In this document: positions 1-9,255 of the stretch, piece after piece
How the letters are laid out: every line of letters starts with the position of its first letter
How positions within the stretch are numbered: position 1 is the first letter of the stretch
NCBI RefSeq assembly: GCF_000221045.1
Contig: NC_015856.1
Coordinates: forward strand, 3,244,542 to 3,308,541
DNA from: Collimonas fungivorans Ter331
Lineage (GTDB): Bacteria > Pseudomonadota > Gammaproteobacteria > Burkholderiales > Burkholderiaceae_D
Length of the DNA stretch: 64,000 nucleotides
Direction: 5' to 3'
The notes under the pieces: model-generated
What the model was told of the DNA's origin: nothing
Database searches by the model: none
The model's input: only the letters and a program-made list of their open reading frames with translations
Translations under genes and position numbers: made by a program

Positions 1-94
1 GGCCGATCTGGCGCGCGATGCCGGCGTCCAGGGTTTTACCGACGATGCCGCGAATGTCGTAAGCCTTGAATATGGAATTTTGAATCGGGAGCAT
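1..94 (-). CDS. Phosphomannomutase/phosphoglucomutase, N-terminal fragment (cut by window edge)
   Basis: Only the first 31 codons are inside the window. The peptide begins MLPIQNSIFKAYDIRGIVG, and the FKAYDIRGIVG block is the N-terminal signature of the AlgC/ManB alpha-D-phosphohexomutase family. These enzymes interconvert mannose-6-P and mannose-1-P. The catalytic serine loop lies beyond the edge. It is the last visible gene of the leftward exopolysaccharide operon, starting 23 bases after the manC stop. Together the two would supply GDP-mannose, so a manB role is likely, although dual phosphoglucomutase activity is equally possible. Confidence 0.85.
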   Translation of the reverse strand, partial: MLPIQNSIFKAYDIRGIVGKTLDAGIARQIG

Positions 95-117
95 AGTGTT
101 GTACCAGGTTGGCTGCC

Positions 118-1539
118 TTAGCAGCGTTTATAGATGTCTTCGAAACGCACGATGTCGTCTTCTCCCAGGTAGCTGCCCGACTGCACCTCGATCAGGTGCA
201 GCGGCAGTTTCCCTGGATTCTCCAGCCGGTGCCGGACGCCGATCGGAATGTAGGTCGATTCGTTCTCGGTCAGGAATTTCTCCTCGTCGCCGCAGACAAT
301 GCGCGCCGTGCCGCTGACCACCACCCAGTGTTCGGCGCGGTGGTGATGCATCTGTAGCGAAAGTTTCCCGCCCGGATTGACGGTAATCCGTTTCACCTGG
401 AAGCGGTCGCCGCCGTCGATGCCTTCATAACAGCCCCACGGCCGGTAGACACGTATGTGGTTCATGTGTTCCGTGCGGCTGTTTTTCTTCAGGGCTTCGA
501 CGATTTTCTTGACGCCTTGCACCTGGTCCTTGTGCACTACCAGCACCGCGTCCTTGGTTTCCACCACCACCGTGTCCTGCATGCCGATCACCGCCACGAA
601 GCGGCTCTCGGCACGGATCATCGAATCGCGGACACCGTCGGTATACACATCGCCGCGCAGCACGTTACCGTCGGCGTCGCCGTCCAGTATCTGCCATAAG
701 GCCGACCAGGAACCGATATCGCTCCAGCCGATGTCCGCCGGCACCACCACCGCGTGCCGGGTATTCTCCATGACGGCATAGTCGATCGATTCCGCCGGGC
801 AGCTGGCGAAGGCGGCCTCATCCAGGCGGCAAAAATCGAGATCATGGTAAGACGCCTGGAAAGCCCGGGCGCAGCTCTCGGCGATCGCCGGCCGGTACTC
901 GCGCAGTTCCGCCAGGTAGCGCGCCGGCTGGAACAGGAACATGCCGCTGTTCCAGCTATAGGCGGCATCCGCCGCAAATGTCTCGGCGCGCGCCTTGTCC
1001 GGCTTCTCGATGAATTTCTCCACCGCGTAGCAGCCGTCGATGCCATTGAATGCGGCCTTGGCGCGGCGAATATAGCCATAACCGGTTTCGGCGGCGCTAG
1101 GCACGATGCCGAAGGTCGCCAGCGCGCCTTGTTCGACTGCCTGCGCTGCGCACTGGACGGCCTTGTGGAAGGCTTGCGCATCGCCGATCACATGGTCGGC
1201 CGGCAGCACCAGCATGATGGCGTCCTTGTCATGTTGAAGCAGGAAATGCGCCGCCACCGCGACCGTCGGCGCAGTATTCTTGCTTTCCGGCTCCAGCAGG
1301 ATGGCCAGCGGCGCCATGCTGATGCCGCGCAACTGCTCCGCCACCATGAACCTGTGCTCATTGCCGCAGGTGAGCAACGGCGGCATCAGTTCCGGCCAGT
1401 CCGCCAGCCGCAGCAGCGTTTCCTGCAGCATCGAATGCTGCGAACGCAACGGCAGCAACTGCTTGGGCATGGCCTCGCGCGAGAGCGGCCACAGACGCGT
1501 GCCGGAACCTCCGGCCAGGATCACTGGATAGATTTTCAT
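118..1539 (-). CDS. manC: Mannose-1-phosphate guanylyltransferase / mannose-6-phosphate isomerase (type II, bifunctional)
   Basis: The 473-residue length is typical of the bifunctional ManC/AlgA/CpsB family. The N-terminal nucleotidyltransferase half carries GGSGTRLWPLSR near residues 10-21 and a later FIEKPDKA loop. The C-terminal cupin half carries the metal-binding QMHHHRAEHW near residues 396-405. The family makes GDP-mannose from mannose-1-P and GTP, and can also isomerise fructose-6-P. It starts 2 bases after the stop of the preceding nucleotidyltransferase gene, so the two are probably translationally coupled. The job here is inferred to be cytoplasmic supply of GDP-mannose for the polysaccharide assembled by the genes to its right. 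Confidence 0.95.
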   Translation of the reverse strand: MKIYPVILAGGSGTRLWPLSREAMPKQLLPLRSQHSMLQETLLRLADWPELMPPLLTCGNEHRFMVAEQLRGISMAPLAILLEPESKNTAPTVAVAAHFLLQHDKDAIMLVLPADHVIGDAQAFHKAVQCAAQAVEQGALATFGIVPSAAETGYGYIRRAKAAFNGIDGCYAVEKFIEKPDKARAETFAADAAYSWNSGMFLFQPARYLAELREYRPAIAESCARAFQASYHDLDFCRLDEAAFASCPAESIDYAVMENTRHAVVVPADIGWSDIGSWSALWQILDGDADGNVLRGDVYTDGVRDSMIRAESRFVAVIGMQDTVVVETKDAVLVVHKDQVQGVKKIVEALKKNSRTEHMNHIRVYRPWGCYEGIDGGDRFQVKRITVNPGGKLSLQMHHHRAEHWVVVSGTARIVCGDEEKFLTENESTYIPIGVRHRLENPGKLPLHLIEVQSGSYLGEDDIVRFEDIYKRC

Positions 1540-1541
1540 GG

Positions 1542-2672
1542 TCAGCTCACCGCGCTTTCATTTTCCGGCAGCCGGTCGCGGGCATCGCCCCAGTCGGGTA
1601 TGCCGGCTTCAGGCAAACGGCGCATCTGGCCGGCACGGTCTACGCTGTATTGCTTGAATACGATCGCCTCGTCCAGCTGGGCGCCGCCCAGGATCCGGGT
1701 GTATTCGAACAATACGCTGCGCACTACTTGCGCGCCGGAGCATATATGGCTGCCATGCCCGATCCAGGTAGGGCCGACGATCTTGCTGCCGGCATCGATG
1801 CGGCAGCCCGAACCGATATACACCGGCCCCTCGATCGTCGTACCATCCCAGTCTATGCTGATGTTGAGGCCGGCCCAGACGCCCTCGGCGATCTGCTTGC
1901 CGGGTATTTCCAGCTGCGCTACCCGGCCCTGCATCACGTTCTGCAGGACGCTCCAGAAATCGGTGACGCTACCGATGTCTATCCAGTTGAAAAACCGCTG
2001 CTGCGCATAGAATGGCAAGCCCTTCTTCGCCATCAACGGAAACAGCTCGGAGCCGATATCGAACATGATATCGGCCGGGATAAGGTCTATCACTTCCGGC
2101 TCGAAAATGTAAATGCCGGTGCTGGCGAAATTGGATAAGGCTTCATCTTGCTTCGGTTTTTCCTGGAACGACTCGACCCTGCTTTCCTGGTCCATCACCA
2201 CGACGCCGTAATTATCGACCTTGTCCCACGGCACTTCCTTGGTAATGACACTGGCCAAGGCCCCTTTCTGCTTGTGCTCGAACAGCGCCGAACTGAGATC
2301 GAGGTCGATCAAGGCATCGCCGCAGATCACGATCACGGTATCGTCGAAGAATTGCCCGAACTGCTGGATCTTCTTGATGCCGCCCGCCGACCCCAGGGGT
2401 TCCGCCGTCACCTCGCCGAAATCATTGATATAACCCTCGAAGGAATAACCTATCTGCACTCCATACTGGCTGCCGTCGCCGAAAAACTCTTCGATCTTGT
2501 GGTGCAGATGGCTGACGTTGACCATGATCTCGCGCACGCCGTAACTGGCAAGATATTCGACCAGGTAAGCCATCACCGGCTTGCCCAGGATCGGGATCAT
2601 GGGCTTCGGCAGGTCGTAGGTCAGCGGGCGCACGCGGGTGCCTTTGCCGGCCGCTAGAATCATTGCTTTCAT
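1542..2672 (-). CDS. NDP-sugar pyrophosphorylase-like nucleotidyltransferase
   Basis: 376 residues. The start MKAMILAAGKGTRVRPLTYD is the sugar-nucleotidyltransferase signature, and LPKPMIPILGKP follows. The first ~235 residues form the Rossmann-like catalytic domain (CGDALIDLDL, FQEKP). The last ~120 residues contain hexapeptide-like turns (PVYIGSGCRI, GPTWIGHGSHI) that suggest a left-handed beta-helix. Relatives are annotated as mannose-1-phosphate guanylyltransferase or glucose-1-phosphate nucleotidyltransferase, and the sequence alone does not fix the nucleotide or sugar. It lies between the WecG-type transferase and manC. A second, non-redundant activated sugar is possible. Confidence 0.85.
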   Translation of the reverse strand: MKAMILAAGKGTRVRPLTYDLPKPMIPILGKPVMAYLVEYLASYGVREIMVNVSHLHHKIEEFFGDGSQYGVQIGYSFEGYINDFGEVTAEPLGSAGGIKKIQQFGQFFDDTVIVICGDALIDLDLSSALFEHKQKGALASVITKEVPWDKVDNYGVVVMDQESRVESFQEKPKQDEALSNFASTGIYIFEPEVIDLIPADIMFDIGSELFPLMAKKGLPFYAQQRFFNWIDIGSVTDFWSVLQNVMQGRVAQLEIPGKQIAEGVWAGLNISIDWDGTTIEGPVYIGSGCRIDAGSKIVGPTWIGHGSHICSGAQVVRSVLFEYTRILGGAQLDEAIVFKQYSVDRAGQMRRLPEAGIPDWGDARDRLPENESAVS

Positions 2673-2716
2673 GTTTCACCTCACACAAGTTGAATCAAAA
2701 ACAGGCTGAATCAGTC

Positions 2717-2799
2717 GTAGGGTGGGCACCTGTGCCCACGCGGACCGTCGGTCATGCAGGGACCGCCTACAGCGTGGGCAGAAGATCTGCCCACCCTAG
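2717..2799. repeat. Double-hairpin dispersed repeat, copy 1 (REP/MITE-like)
   Basis: An 83-bp element bounded by GTAGGGTGGGC and its complement GCCCACCCTA. It contains two stem-loops, GTGGGCAC-CT-GTGCCCAC on the left and GTGGGCAGA-AGA-TCTGCCCAC on the right, separated by about 30 bp. It fills the gap between the wecG-like gene and the nucleotidyltransferase gene in the eps operon. Two more copies lie at 54617 and 63620. The structure resembles REP/BIME elements moved by RAYT enzymes; no such enzyme is in the window. Confidence 0.85.
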
Positions 2800-2814
2800 G
2801 TCCAATTGCGTTTT

Positions 2815-3549
2815 CTAACTGCCGCTTTTCTTGCGGCACAGCAGCAGGAACGTCAGGATATCGAAGGTATAACGACGCAACAGCCGCCGCGGCTCCAGGC
2901 ACAGGCGGTACAGCCATTCCAGCCGCAGCCTTTGCACCAGGTGCGGCGCGCGCGGCTTATAGCCGCCCCAGAAATCGAACAGGGCGCCGACGCCGACCAC
3001 GACTTTGGCGTTGAGCGCCTGGCGGTTCACCAGGATCCACTCTTCCTGCATCGGATTGCCCAGCGCCACCAGCACCACTTCCGCCTGCGAACGGTTGATC
3101 AGGGCCACCAGGCCATCCCGCTGCTCCTGCAAACCGCGATAGCCGTCGCAGCTGCCGACCACGATCTGCTTCAACGGCCCGCCCACATGCGCTACCGCCT
3201 TGTCCAGGATTTCCGGCCGGCCGCCCAGCATGAACACCCGTTTGGGCGCGCCCGTTCCGCACAGGAGGTGCGGGATGAAATCGGTGCCGTTCAGGTTTTC
3301 CTTGAACGCCTCGCGGCCGAACAGGAAAGCTGCGATATCCATGCCGACGCCGTCGTTGACGATCGTCACCGAGGCATTCCGCATTTTCTCCAGCAGATGG
3401 TTGCAGCGCACGATGAAATTCGTGTTGGCGAAAAACAGCGTTATTTTTTTATTGACCCACATCGCATGCTGCAAGTACCTGGCCAGCACGGAGGCGGTAG
3501 TCTTGACCACCGGGAAACCGGCGATCGGGATTGTCTTCTTTGTGTTCAT
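2815..3549 (-). CDS. WecG/TagA/CpsF family glycosyltransferase
   Basis: 244 residues, the usual size for the family. It contains the block VALGNPMQEEWI near residues 160-171, the family's conserved (S/A)LG(S/N)PxQE motif, and NDGVGMD near residues 65-71, matching the conserved NADG(M/V)G donor-site region. Members transfer ManNAcA, ManNAc or related sugars onto lipid-linked intermediates at the inner face of the membrane. The start is preceded by a clear AGGAG ribosome site. It follows the flippase gene in the same leftward operon, so it probably adds one sugar of the exopolysaccharide repeat unit. The exact sugar is not deducible. Confidence 0.9.
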   Translation of the reverse strand: MNTKKTIPIAGFPVVKTTASVLARYLQHAMWVNKKITLFFANTNFIVRCNHLLEKMRNASVTIVNDGVGMDIAAFLFGREAFKENLNGTDFIPHLLCGTGAPKRVFMLGGRPEILDKAVAHVGGPLKQIVVGSCDGYRGLQEQRDGLVALINRSQAEVVLVALGNPMQEEWILVNRQALNAKVVVGVGALFDFWGGYKPRAPHLVQRLRLEWLYRLCLEPRRLLRRYTFDILTFLLLCRKKSGS

Positions 3550-3616
3550 GAAAAAACTCTCCTAAACAGCGTCTCCTGAAAAAAAAGCAAGACGCTTGAA
3601 CCCATCGCGCTGCCGT

Positions 3617-5092
3617 CTATCGGGCGCGGCCCAGCCGCATAGCCGACAGCAATAATCCATGCCAGGAAGCGTTGACCGACCTGATCTGCCAGCCGGTGAC
3701 AACCACCATGAATGGATACAACAAGCAGGCGATAAGGACACCGCCCGCAACCAAGGTCACGTTGCTGATTCCCGGCGGCACCAGCAACAGGTATGCCGTC
3801 AGTCCAAGGACCAGGAAGGTGCTGCCCACCAGCGGCGGCGCCAGCGCGTACCAGACCTGCTGCGCGTTGAGGCCGAGCTCGCGGTTGAGCCGGATCTGGG
3901 ACGGGGGAAAAACCAGCAGGTAGGCGCCGCAAAACGACAGGCTCATGCCAAGCAGGCCGAAGCGGTAGCAGCTCACGGCCAGCACGGTCGCCAGCGTCAA
4001 TTGGGCAATGCCGAACAGCACCGGCAGGCGGTTTTTTCTTATGGCGAAAAACAGGTAGTCGTTCAGGTGCACGATGGACGACAGCAGGTACAGCAGCGCC
4101 AGCACGCTGACCACCGGCGCCGCAGGCAGCCACTTGGCGCCGAACACGGCGGCCACCAGCGGCTCGGCCAGCACCGCCTGGAAACACAGCAAGGGAGCGA
4201 CGCAGAACAGCGTGATGCCAAGGATCTTCAAGTACCCGCGCCCCATCGCCGCCATATCCGCGCCGGCGTCGGAAAATACCGGCAACGCCACTTTCTGCAT
4301 GGAGCTGGCGATCACCAGGTACACCGCCGAGGTCACCCGTTTGCCCAGGTTGTACAAGCCGGTGGCGTATGGCCCCAGGAAAATGCTGACCAGCAGCGAA
4401 TCGCCATTGGTATTGGCAAACTGCAGAATGCCGGTCAGTCCGACCTGGCGGATGTCGCTCCAGTATTTCTTGTTCAATGCGCGGTCAAACACGATGCGCG
4501 GCAGCCAGCGGCTTTGCGCCACCACCAGCACCAGCGCCAGCCCGGATGCCGCAACCTGCTGCACCACCAGCGACATCGCGCCCCAGCCGCCGGCAGCAAG
4601 CGTTATGCCGACCACGCCGCCGGTCATCACCGAGCCGATCGAGCGGATCGCCAGCTGGCGGAACATCATGTTGCGCACCAGCCTGGCCTCGTAGGCACGC
4701 ATCAAGCCGAAAAACAGCACCGAAAAGCTCATGCCCTGCAATACCGTTTTCAGCTCCGGCGCCCGATACAAGGAGGAAACCAGGCCTGCCGAAAAAAACA
4801 TCAGGGCGGCGAGCAGCAAGCCCGCCAGGGTGCAGCATGTAAACACCCAGGAGAAAAACCTGTCGTCCGGCAGGCCGGCGCGTATCACCGGCATCGCAAT
4901 TGCATCGAACACCACCAGCCGGGTGAACAGGATGAAAAGATGGGCGATGGTCAGCAAACCGAATGCGTCCGGCGCCAGGAAACGTGCCAGCACCGCAAAA
5001 ATCACGAATGAAATGACTTGCTGTGCGAGATTGTCCACGATCGACCAGATCGATCCGGACGCCAGGCCGCCGCCTGTGCTTTTCTGATTCAT
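3617..5092 (-). CDS. Wzx-type lipopolysaccharide/exopolysaccharide flippase (MOP superfamily)
   Basis: 491 residues, very hydrophobic, with 12-14 predicted membrane segments, starting with a cytosolic stretch and then IVDNLAQQVISFVIFAVLAR. The ALARFLAPDAFGLLTIAH-type opening and the later FANTNGDSLLVSIFLGPYATG stretch are typical of PST-family Wzx transporters (WzxC/AmsL-like). The family moves undecaprenyl-linked repeat units from the cytosolic to the periplasmic face. It sits between a GT2 glycosyltransferase and the WecG-like transferase of the eps operon. This, with the Wzy-like protein at 9242-10546, supports a Wzx/Wzy-dependent pathway. Confidence 0.92.
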   Translation of the reverse strand: MNQKSTGGGLASGSIWSIVDNLAQQVISFVIFAVLARFLAPDAFGLLTIAHLFILFTRLVVFDAIAMPVIRAGLPDDRFFSWVFTCCTLAGLLLAALMFFSAGLVSSLYRAPELKTVLQGMSFSVLFFGLMRAYEARLVRNMMFRQLAIRSIGSVMTGGVVGITLAAGGWGAMSLVVQQVAASGLALVLVVAQSRWLPRIVFDRALNKKYWSDIRQVGLTGILQFANTNGDSLLVSIFLGPYATGLYNLGKRVTSAVYLVIASSMQKVALPVFSDAGADMAAMGRGYLKILGITLFCVAPLLCFQAVLAEPLVAAVFGAKWLPAAPVVSVLALLYLLSSIVHLNDYLFFAIRKNRLPVLFGIAQLTLATVLAVSCYRFGLLGMSLSFCGAYLLVFPPSQIRLNRELGLNAQQVWYALAPPLVGSTFLVLGLTAYLLLVPPGISNVTLVAGGVLIACLLYPFMVVVTGWQIRSVNASWHGLLLSAMRLGRAR

Positions 5093-5136
5093 CGCATTCC
5101 TAGTCTCAGATCGGGCATGGGGTTCTCCATTGCTTG

Positions 5137-5979
5137 CTAGCCGCGCCAGCCGCGCACGCGCGCCAGCACGCTCAGGTATTTGAAACGCGCCTTGAGGAAA
5201 TCGCCGCGGGCCAGCGCCAGCACGATGCCGCCGCAGGTCCTCAGGCAGGTAGTCGGGAAATACCAGAACGGATATTTGTTGATCCGCATTACGCGGCCGA
5301 TCCCGGTTTCATATTTTTTCTGGCGGTGGCAGGCGCTGGCGTCGAAATCCGCCGTCTTCACCGGATGATGCAAGGTCATGTCGACCAGGAATTTCAATTT
5401 GAACCCATGCCGCAGGCTGCGCAACAGGTAATCGGTCCCTTCCGCCGCGCCCCACACCGTGCCGGCGCCGACCCCCAGCGATTCGTCGAAACCGCCGACC
5501 GTATCGACCACGCGCCGGCGCAGGAAAATGCTGAATTCGATCGCGCCGCGCCAGACGTTATAGCGGTTCAGCAGCGCGCTGTTCTCCAGCCAGCGCCCCT
5601 CGACATTGCCGTCGCCGTCGGTGAAGCGGCCGGTAATGCCATCCAGCTCCGGATGGCTGGCCAGCACCGTGATCACCTGTTCCAGCAAACCGTCCGGATA
5701 CCAGCAATCGTCGTCGGGAAAAGCGATCACGTCGCCGTCGGCCAGGACCAGGCCGGCATTGCGCGCGCGCGAGGCGCCCAGCGCAGCCGAACGCACGTGC
5801 CGCAGCGGGAATTTCCGGCGATACAGATCCAGCAGCGGCACCAGCCTGTCGTCGCCGTTCTGGTCGACCACGATCAGCTCAAAATTCCGGTAGTCTTGCG
5901 CATCCAGCGATTCCAGCAAACGGGCGACTTCGTCAACCCGCCCTACCGTCGCCAGCACCAGCGAAAATTTCATTTGCAT
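5137..5979 (-). CDS. Glycosyltransferase family 2
   Basis: 280 residues with a GT-A fold. It opens with FSLVLATVGRVDEVARLL, has IVVDQNGDD, then ASRARNAGLVLADGDVIAFP followed by DDD, the metal-binding DxD region. The acceptor-side motif appears as GVGAGTVWGAAEGTDYL near residues 170-186, the ED-type catalytic region in related proteins. It is predicted to be cytosolic or membrane-associated and to add one sugar to the lipid-linked repeat unit. Sugar and linkage cannot be told. It lies between the GH5 gene and the flippase in the eps operon. Confidence 0.9.
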   Translation of the reverse strand: MQMKFSLVLATVGRVDEVARLLESLDAQDYRNFELIVVDQNGDDRLVPLLDLYRRKFPLRHVRSAALGASRARNAGLVLADGDVIAFPDDDCWYPDGLLEQVITVLASHPELDGITGRFTDGDGNVEGRWLENSALLNRYNVWRGAIEFSIFLRRRVVDTVGGFDESLGVGAGTVWGAAEGTDYLLRSLRHGFKLKFLVDMTLHHPVKTADFDASACHRQKKYETGIGRVMRINKYPFWYFPTTCLRTCGGIVLALARGDFLKARFKYLSVLARVRGWRG

Positions 5980-6004
5980 TCCTTTACAATCGTGTCACGC
6001 ACTG

Positions 6005-7012
6005 CTACATGCCTTTTTTCAGGATGGTCATTTGCGGCCGTTCGCCGTTGCCGTCGGGCTGCACGCTGAACGGATAAGTCCCCAGCCACTGCCCGGCGGC
6101 CCAATAGGTCCAGCCGCCCCAGGCGGAATTGCCCTTGATGGCATCCATCATTGCCGTCAAGGCCGCCAGGCACTGCTGGTTGGCCGGCACCCCGAATTCG
6201 CCAAGAAACAGGCGGCGCCGGGTCGAAGTGGCCCACAGGGCGACGTTGGCCATGATTGCGCTCAGGCCGGCCGGCTCCACGCACTCGTTGCCGGTGCCGG
6301 AAAAATTCGCGTCCGCGTACTGATGCACTTCGATCATGTAGTTATCGGCGGGATCACGAAAGAAACGGAAAGCGTCTGCATTCGACACCACGCCGTCTTT
6401 TGCGTACCAGGAATGGGCGCCGCTCCAGCCGCCGCCGGGAACCAGGATCAGGTGCCGCGAGCCTTTCCTGCGCAAGGCGTTCAGCGTTTCCTGCGCGGTT
6501 GCCGCCCATTCCGCGGTCGGTAGTTTGGCCGGTTCGTTCATCAAGCCGAAGGCGACGTTCGCCGGATCCTTGAAATTGGCCAGCAGGCGCTGCCAAAGGT
6601 CGGTCAGGGCCGCGCGCGGCACTTGCGGCGAACCGATAGGCTGACCGCGATATTGGCCATAGTTGTGCACATCGAGGATCATGCACACGCCAATCGAACT
6701 GGCGGCTGCAACGCTATCCTTGATACGCTGCAGTTCGGCCTGGTCCAGTTCGCCGAACAGCTTCGGCTGCACCCTCTCCCACAGAAACGGCAGGCGGAAG
6801 GTGTTCATGCCCATGGATTGGAACAGGCGCATTTCATCCAGGTCCGGGTACACGTAGTCGGTAAATACCTTGCCGGGCAGTTTTTCCGCGGCGAATTCGG
6901 CGCCGCTCAGGTTGACGCCGGCCATCGGCTTGCCGTCCATGCAAGCGGCGAACGAAGCCTGGCCAGACAAGGCGCACGCCAGGGTCAATGCGGAGAACAG
7001 GAATTTGATCAT
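6005..7012 (-). CDS. Secreted glycoside hydrolase family 5 (cellulase-type endoglucanase)
   Basis: 335 residues with a Sec signal peptide (hydrophobic run of residues 4-22, predicted AxA cleavage around GQASFAA). The GH5 catalytic pair is visible: the acid/base Glu in FGLMNEPAKL (about residue 160) and the nucleophile Glu in RRLFLGEFGVPAN (about residue 272). DVHNYGQYRG carries the conserved His. GH5 enzymes cut beta-1,4-glucans or mannans. Its ATG overlaps the acyltransferase stop (ATGA), so it is part of the eps operon. Polymer-specific glycanases are common in such loci, trimming or releasing the exopolysaccharide in the periplasm; that role is inferred. Confidence 0.92.
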   Translation of the reverse strand: MIKFLFSALTLACALSGQASFAACMDGKPMAGVNLSGAEFAAEKLPGKVFTDYVYPDLDEMRLFQSMGMNTFRLPFLWERVQPKLFGELDQAELQRIKDSVAAASSIGVCMILDVHNYGQYRGQPIGSPQVPRAALTDLWQRLLANFKDPANVAFGLMNEPAKLPTAEWAATAQETLNALRRKGSRHLILVPGGGWSGAHSWYAKDGVVSNADAFRFFRDPADNYMIEVHQYADANFSGTGNECVEPAGLSAIMANVALWATSTRRRLFLGEFGVPANQQCLAALTAMMDAIKGNSAWGGWTYWAAGQWLGTYPFSVQPDGNGERPQMTILKKGM

Positions 7013-8091
7013 CTGGTGTCACCTCCTAAGGGCATTGACCGGGATCCGGCCGCCAGCGGAAACGCGGTCAAGAATTTCCGCTTGAACAGGCTGCCCGCGG
7101 ATTTGATCAGGCGCGCTCCGGGTTTCTCGACCAGCCGATAGTTGAGCCATGAAAACAGCAAGACAAGGACGGCAACCGGCAGCAGGATAAACGTCGGGAA
7201 CGGCTCCGAATGGATTTTCCGGAGCAGGTAAATAATCGGCATATGCAGCAGGTAGATGGAGAAACTCCATTCACCGCATAAAACCATGGCCCGGTTTGCG
7301 AAAAAGACATTACCGACGGCAGACGGGAAGGACAGGCCGAATACCAGGAAGGCGCTGAAAACAGCGGTGAGGATGCTGTTATAGAACTCCTGGTTGCCGG
7401 CGAACGGCAGCACTGTCCAGCCCGCCGCAATCGATACCAGAGCGGCAACCGAAACCGCATGCAGGAGCGCGAACCATTTCCGGTTCTGGTCGCGGCTGTC
7501 GACATGCGAGCGCATAACGCCGGCAATCATGCCGAACAGGAAATAGTGCAATTTCGAGCCGACGAACGTGCCCGGAAAAATATCGCGGTACGACAGCAGG
7601 ATCAGGCTGGCGAGCGCCAGGAACAGCAGTCCGGCGACATCGGACCGGCCCAGGAACCGGCTGCCCGCGGCCCAGGCCAGCAGGAACAGGAAGTAGAACT
7701 CGACTTCGGGCGTGATGCTCCAGAATACCGACACATTGCCCGAGAAAAAAACATGGCGCAGGATATTCTTCCCCGATATCCCATAGACAAAATTCGGATC
7801 GAGATTGACGTAGATGACATAAGAAACCAGGAGAATCACGAGATAGGCGGGGGCAATCCTGGAAAAACGGGAAAACGCATAATCGGCGACGTTGATTGCC
7901 GAAAACCGCTTTCCGAGATACAGATAGGCCATGAGAAAGCCGCTCAAGGAAAAGAAGATCGCCACGCCGATTTCACCGAAAAGGTGATTTTTCCAAGGCA
8001 GGGCAAACCAGTCCAGCGCGTGGCCGTATACCACCAGCAGCGCCGCCAGCCCGCGCAAGCCCGTGATTGCGTCAATTTTTTCTCTATCCAT
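7009..8091 (-). CDS. Acyltransferase 3 family membrane protein (OafA/ExoZ-like)
   Basis: 360 residues with about ten membrane segments. The N-terminus DAITGLRGLAALLVVYGH is the family's conserved RGLAA...H signature, with the presumed catalytic His at residue 25. FSLSGFLMAYL and later SRIAPAYLVI (R-x10-H region equivalent) also fit. The family moves acetyl or succinyl groups across the inner membrane onto periplasmic sugars. It is most likely the O-acetylation enzyme of the exopolysaccharide. Its stop overlaps the GH5 start by 4 bases. Confidence 0.92.
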   Translation of the reverse strand: MDREKIDAITGLRGLAALLVVYGHALDWFALPWKNHLFGEIGVAIFFSLSGFLMAYLYLGKRFSAINVADYAFSRFSRIAPAYLVILLVSYVIYVNLDPNFVYGISGKNILRHVFFSGNVSVFWSITPEVEFYFLFLLAWAAGSRFLGRSDVAGLLFLALASLILLSYRDIFPGTFVGSKLHYFLFGMIAGVMRSHVDSRDQNRKWFALLHAVSVAALVSIAAGWTVLPFAGNQEFYNSILTAVFSAFLVFGLSFPSAVGNVFFANRAMVLCGEWSFSIYLLHMPIIYLLRKIHSEPFPTFILLPVAVLVLLFSWLNYRLVEKPGARLIKSAGSLFKRKFLTAFPLAAGSRSMPLGGDTR

Positions 8092-8121
8092 GGAAAATCC
8101 CGGATGCCTTGGGCTGCCGCC

Positions 8122-9255
8122 TCAACGCACCAGCTCCTTGTACACGTCGATATATTTTTCCGCGATGCGCCGCCAGTCGTAGCGTTCCACGAACTGCTGC
8201 ATCTGCGTGCGCCGCCGCGCGTAATCGGTCTGCATCTCTTGATGCAGCAGCATCAGGCTCGCCACGTTTTGTTCCTGGGTCGGCGCAGACAGCAGCAGCC
8301 CTGCCCGCGATTGTTCAAGCAGGTTGCGGAACGGCGGGATATCGCTCAATACCGGCGTCAGACCGGCGCTCATCGCTTCGATCGGCGCAATGCCGAAGCC
8401 CTCATGCCTTGACAGGCAGATGAAGTAGCTAGACTGCGCAATCAGCGCCGCCAACTCATGGTCAGCAGGATTCGCCACGATCTGCACCGCATCCGCAAGG
8501 CCGTTCTGCCTGGCCCAAGCACGCAGCTCTTCCGCGCTATGGTCATATTCGCGGCCGGCGATGATCAGCTTCCAGCCCGGTTGGCGCTGCGCCAGCTGCT
8601 GGAACAAGGCGAGCGTTTCGAGCAAGCCTTTGTTGACCGACCAGCGGCCGAAATAGATCAAGGTCCGCGTCAGCGCCGGCGCCGACTGGTTGCTGTATTT
8701 CTCGACGTTGACGCCGTTTTCGATCACGGCCAGTTTCGGCGGCTTGACGATGCCGGAAAACATGTCGCCGTCGTTGTCGCTGGTGGCGATGATCTTGTCG
8801 TACGCCATGGTCGAAGCGCGCGTGATTGTGTTGAAGTAGACTTTCTTGAGCCCGGAAGCGAAGCTGGTATGGAAAAACCCGCCATGGGTCGACGCCACCA
8901 GCGGCCGCCTGTGCAGGGGACGGGTCAGCGCCAGGTAATCGAAAAAGAAATCGATGCCGTGCACATGGATCACGTCGGCGTCCGCCACATGCTCCAGCAC
9001 GCTGGGACACAGCGGATACCTGCTGCTGCCGTGGAACGGCAGGCGCACCACGGCGACGCCGTTGACCAGTGCCTCGGAACTGAGGAATTCGGCGGAATTC
9101 CTGAACAGCCGGTTGAGCGTGACCACCTTCGGCAGCTGGCCGTGGTGCTCGCGCTGCTGCCTGGTGATATTCTGCACCACGTCTTCCATGCCCCCGATCG
9201 AGGGAGAATACTGGCGCACGATGTGCGTAACCTTAATCGGCCTATCCTTGGGCAT
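8122..9255 (-). CDS. Glycosyltransferase family 4 (GT-B fold)
   Basis: 377 residues. The N-terminal half begins VTHIVRQYSPSIGGMEDVVQ, a typical GT4 acceptor-domain start. The C-terminal half has LIYFGRWSVNKGLLETLALF and the EX7E signature within SRHEGFGIAPIEAMSAGLTP near residues 283-302. The family are retaining transferases, mostly using GDP-mannose, UDP-glucose or similar donors. A mannosyl role would fit the manC gene downstream but is inference. Its start lies 14 bases inside the end of the Wzy-like gene, consistent with coupled translation. Confidence 0.93.
   Translation of the reverse strand: MPKDRPIKVTHIVRQYSPSIGGMEDVVQNITRQQREHHGQLPKVVTLNRLFRNSAEFLSSEALVNGVAVVRLPFHGSSRYPLCPSVLEHVADADVIHVHGIDFFFDYLALTRPLHRRPLVASTHGGFFHTSFASGLKKVYFNTITRASTMAYDKIIATSDNDGDMFSGIVKPPKLAVIENGVNVEKYSNQSAPALTRTLIYFGRWSVNKGLLETLALFQQLAQRQPGWKLIIAGREYDHSAEELRAWARQNGLADAVQIVANPADHELAALIAQSSYFICLSRHEGFGIAPIEAMSAGLTPVLSDIPPFRNLLEQSRAGLLLSAPTQEQNVASLMLLHQEMQTDYARRRTQMQQFVERYDWRRIAEKYIDVYKELVR

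Noticed and set aside
754-2010. 418-codon plus-strand frame over manC and the nucleotidyltransferase
   Set aside because: Antisense, crosses two well-supported genes, and its residue composition is unlike a real protein.
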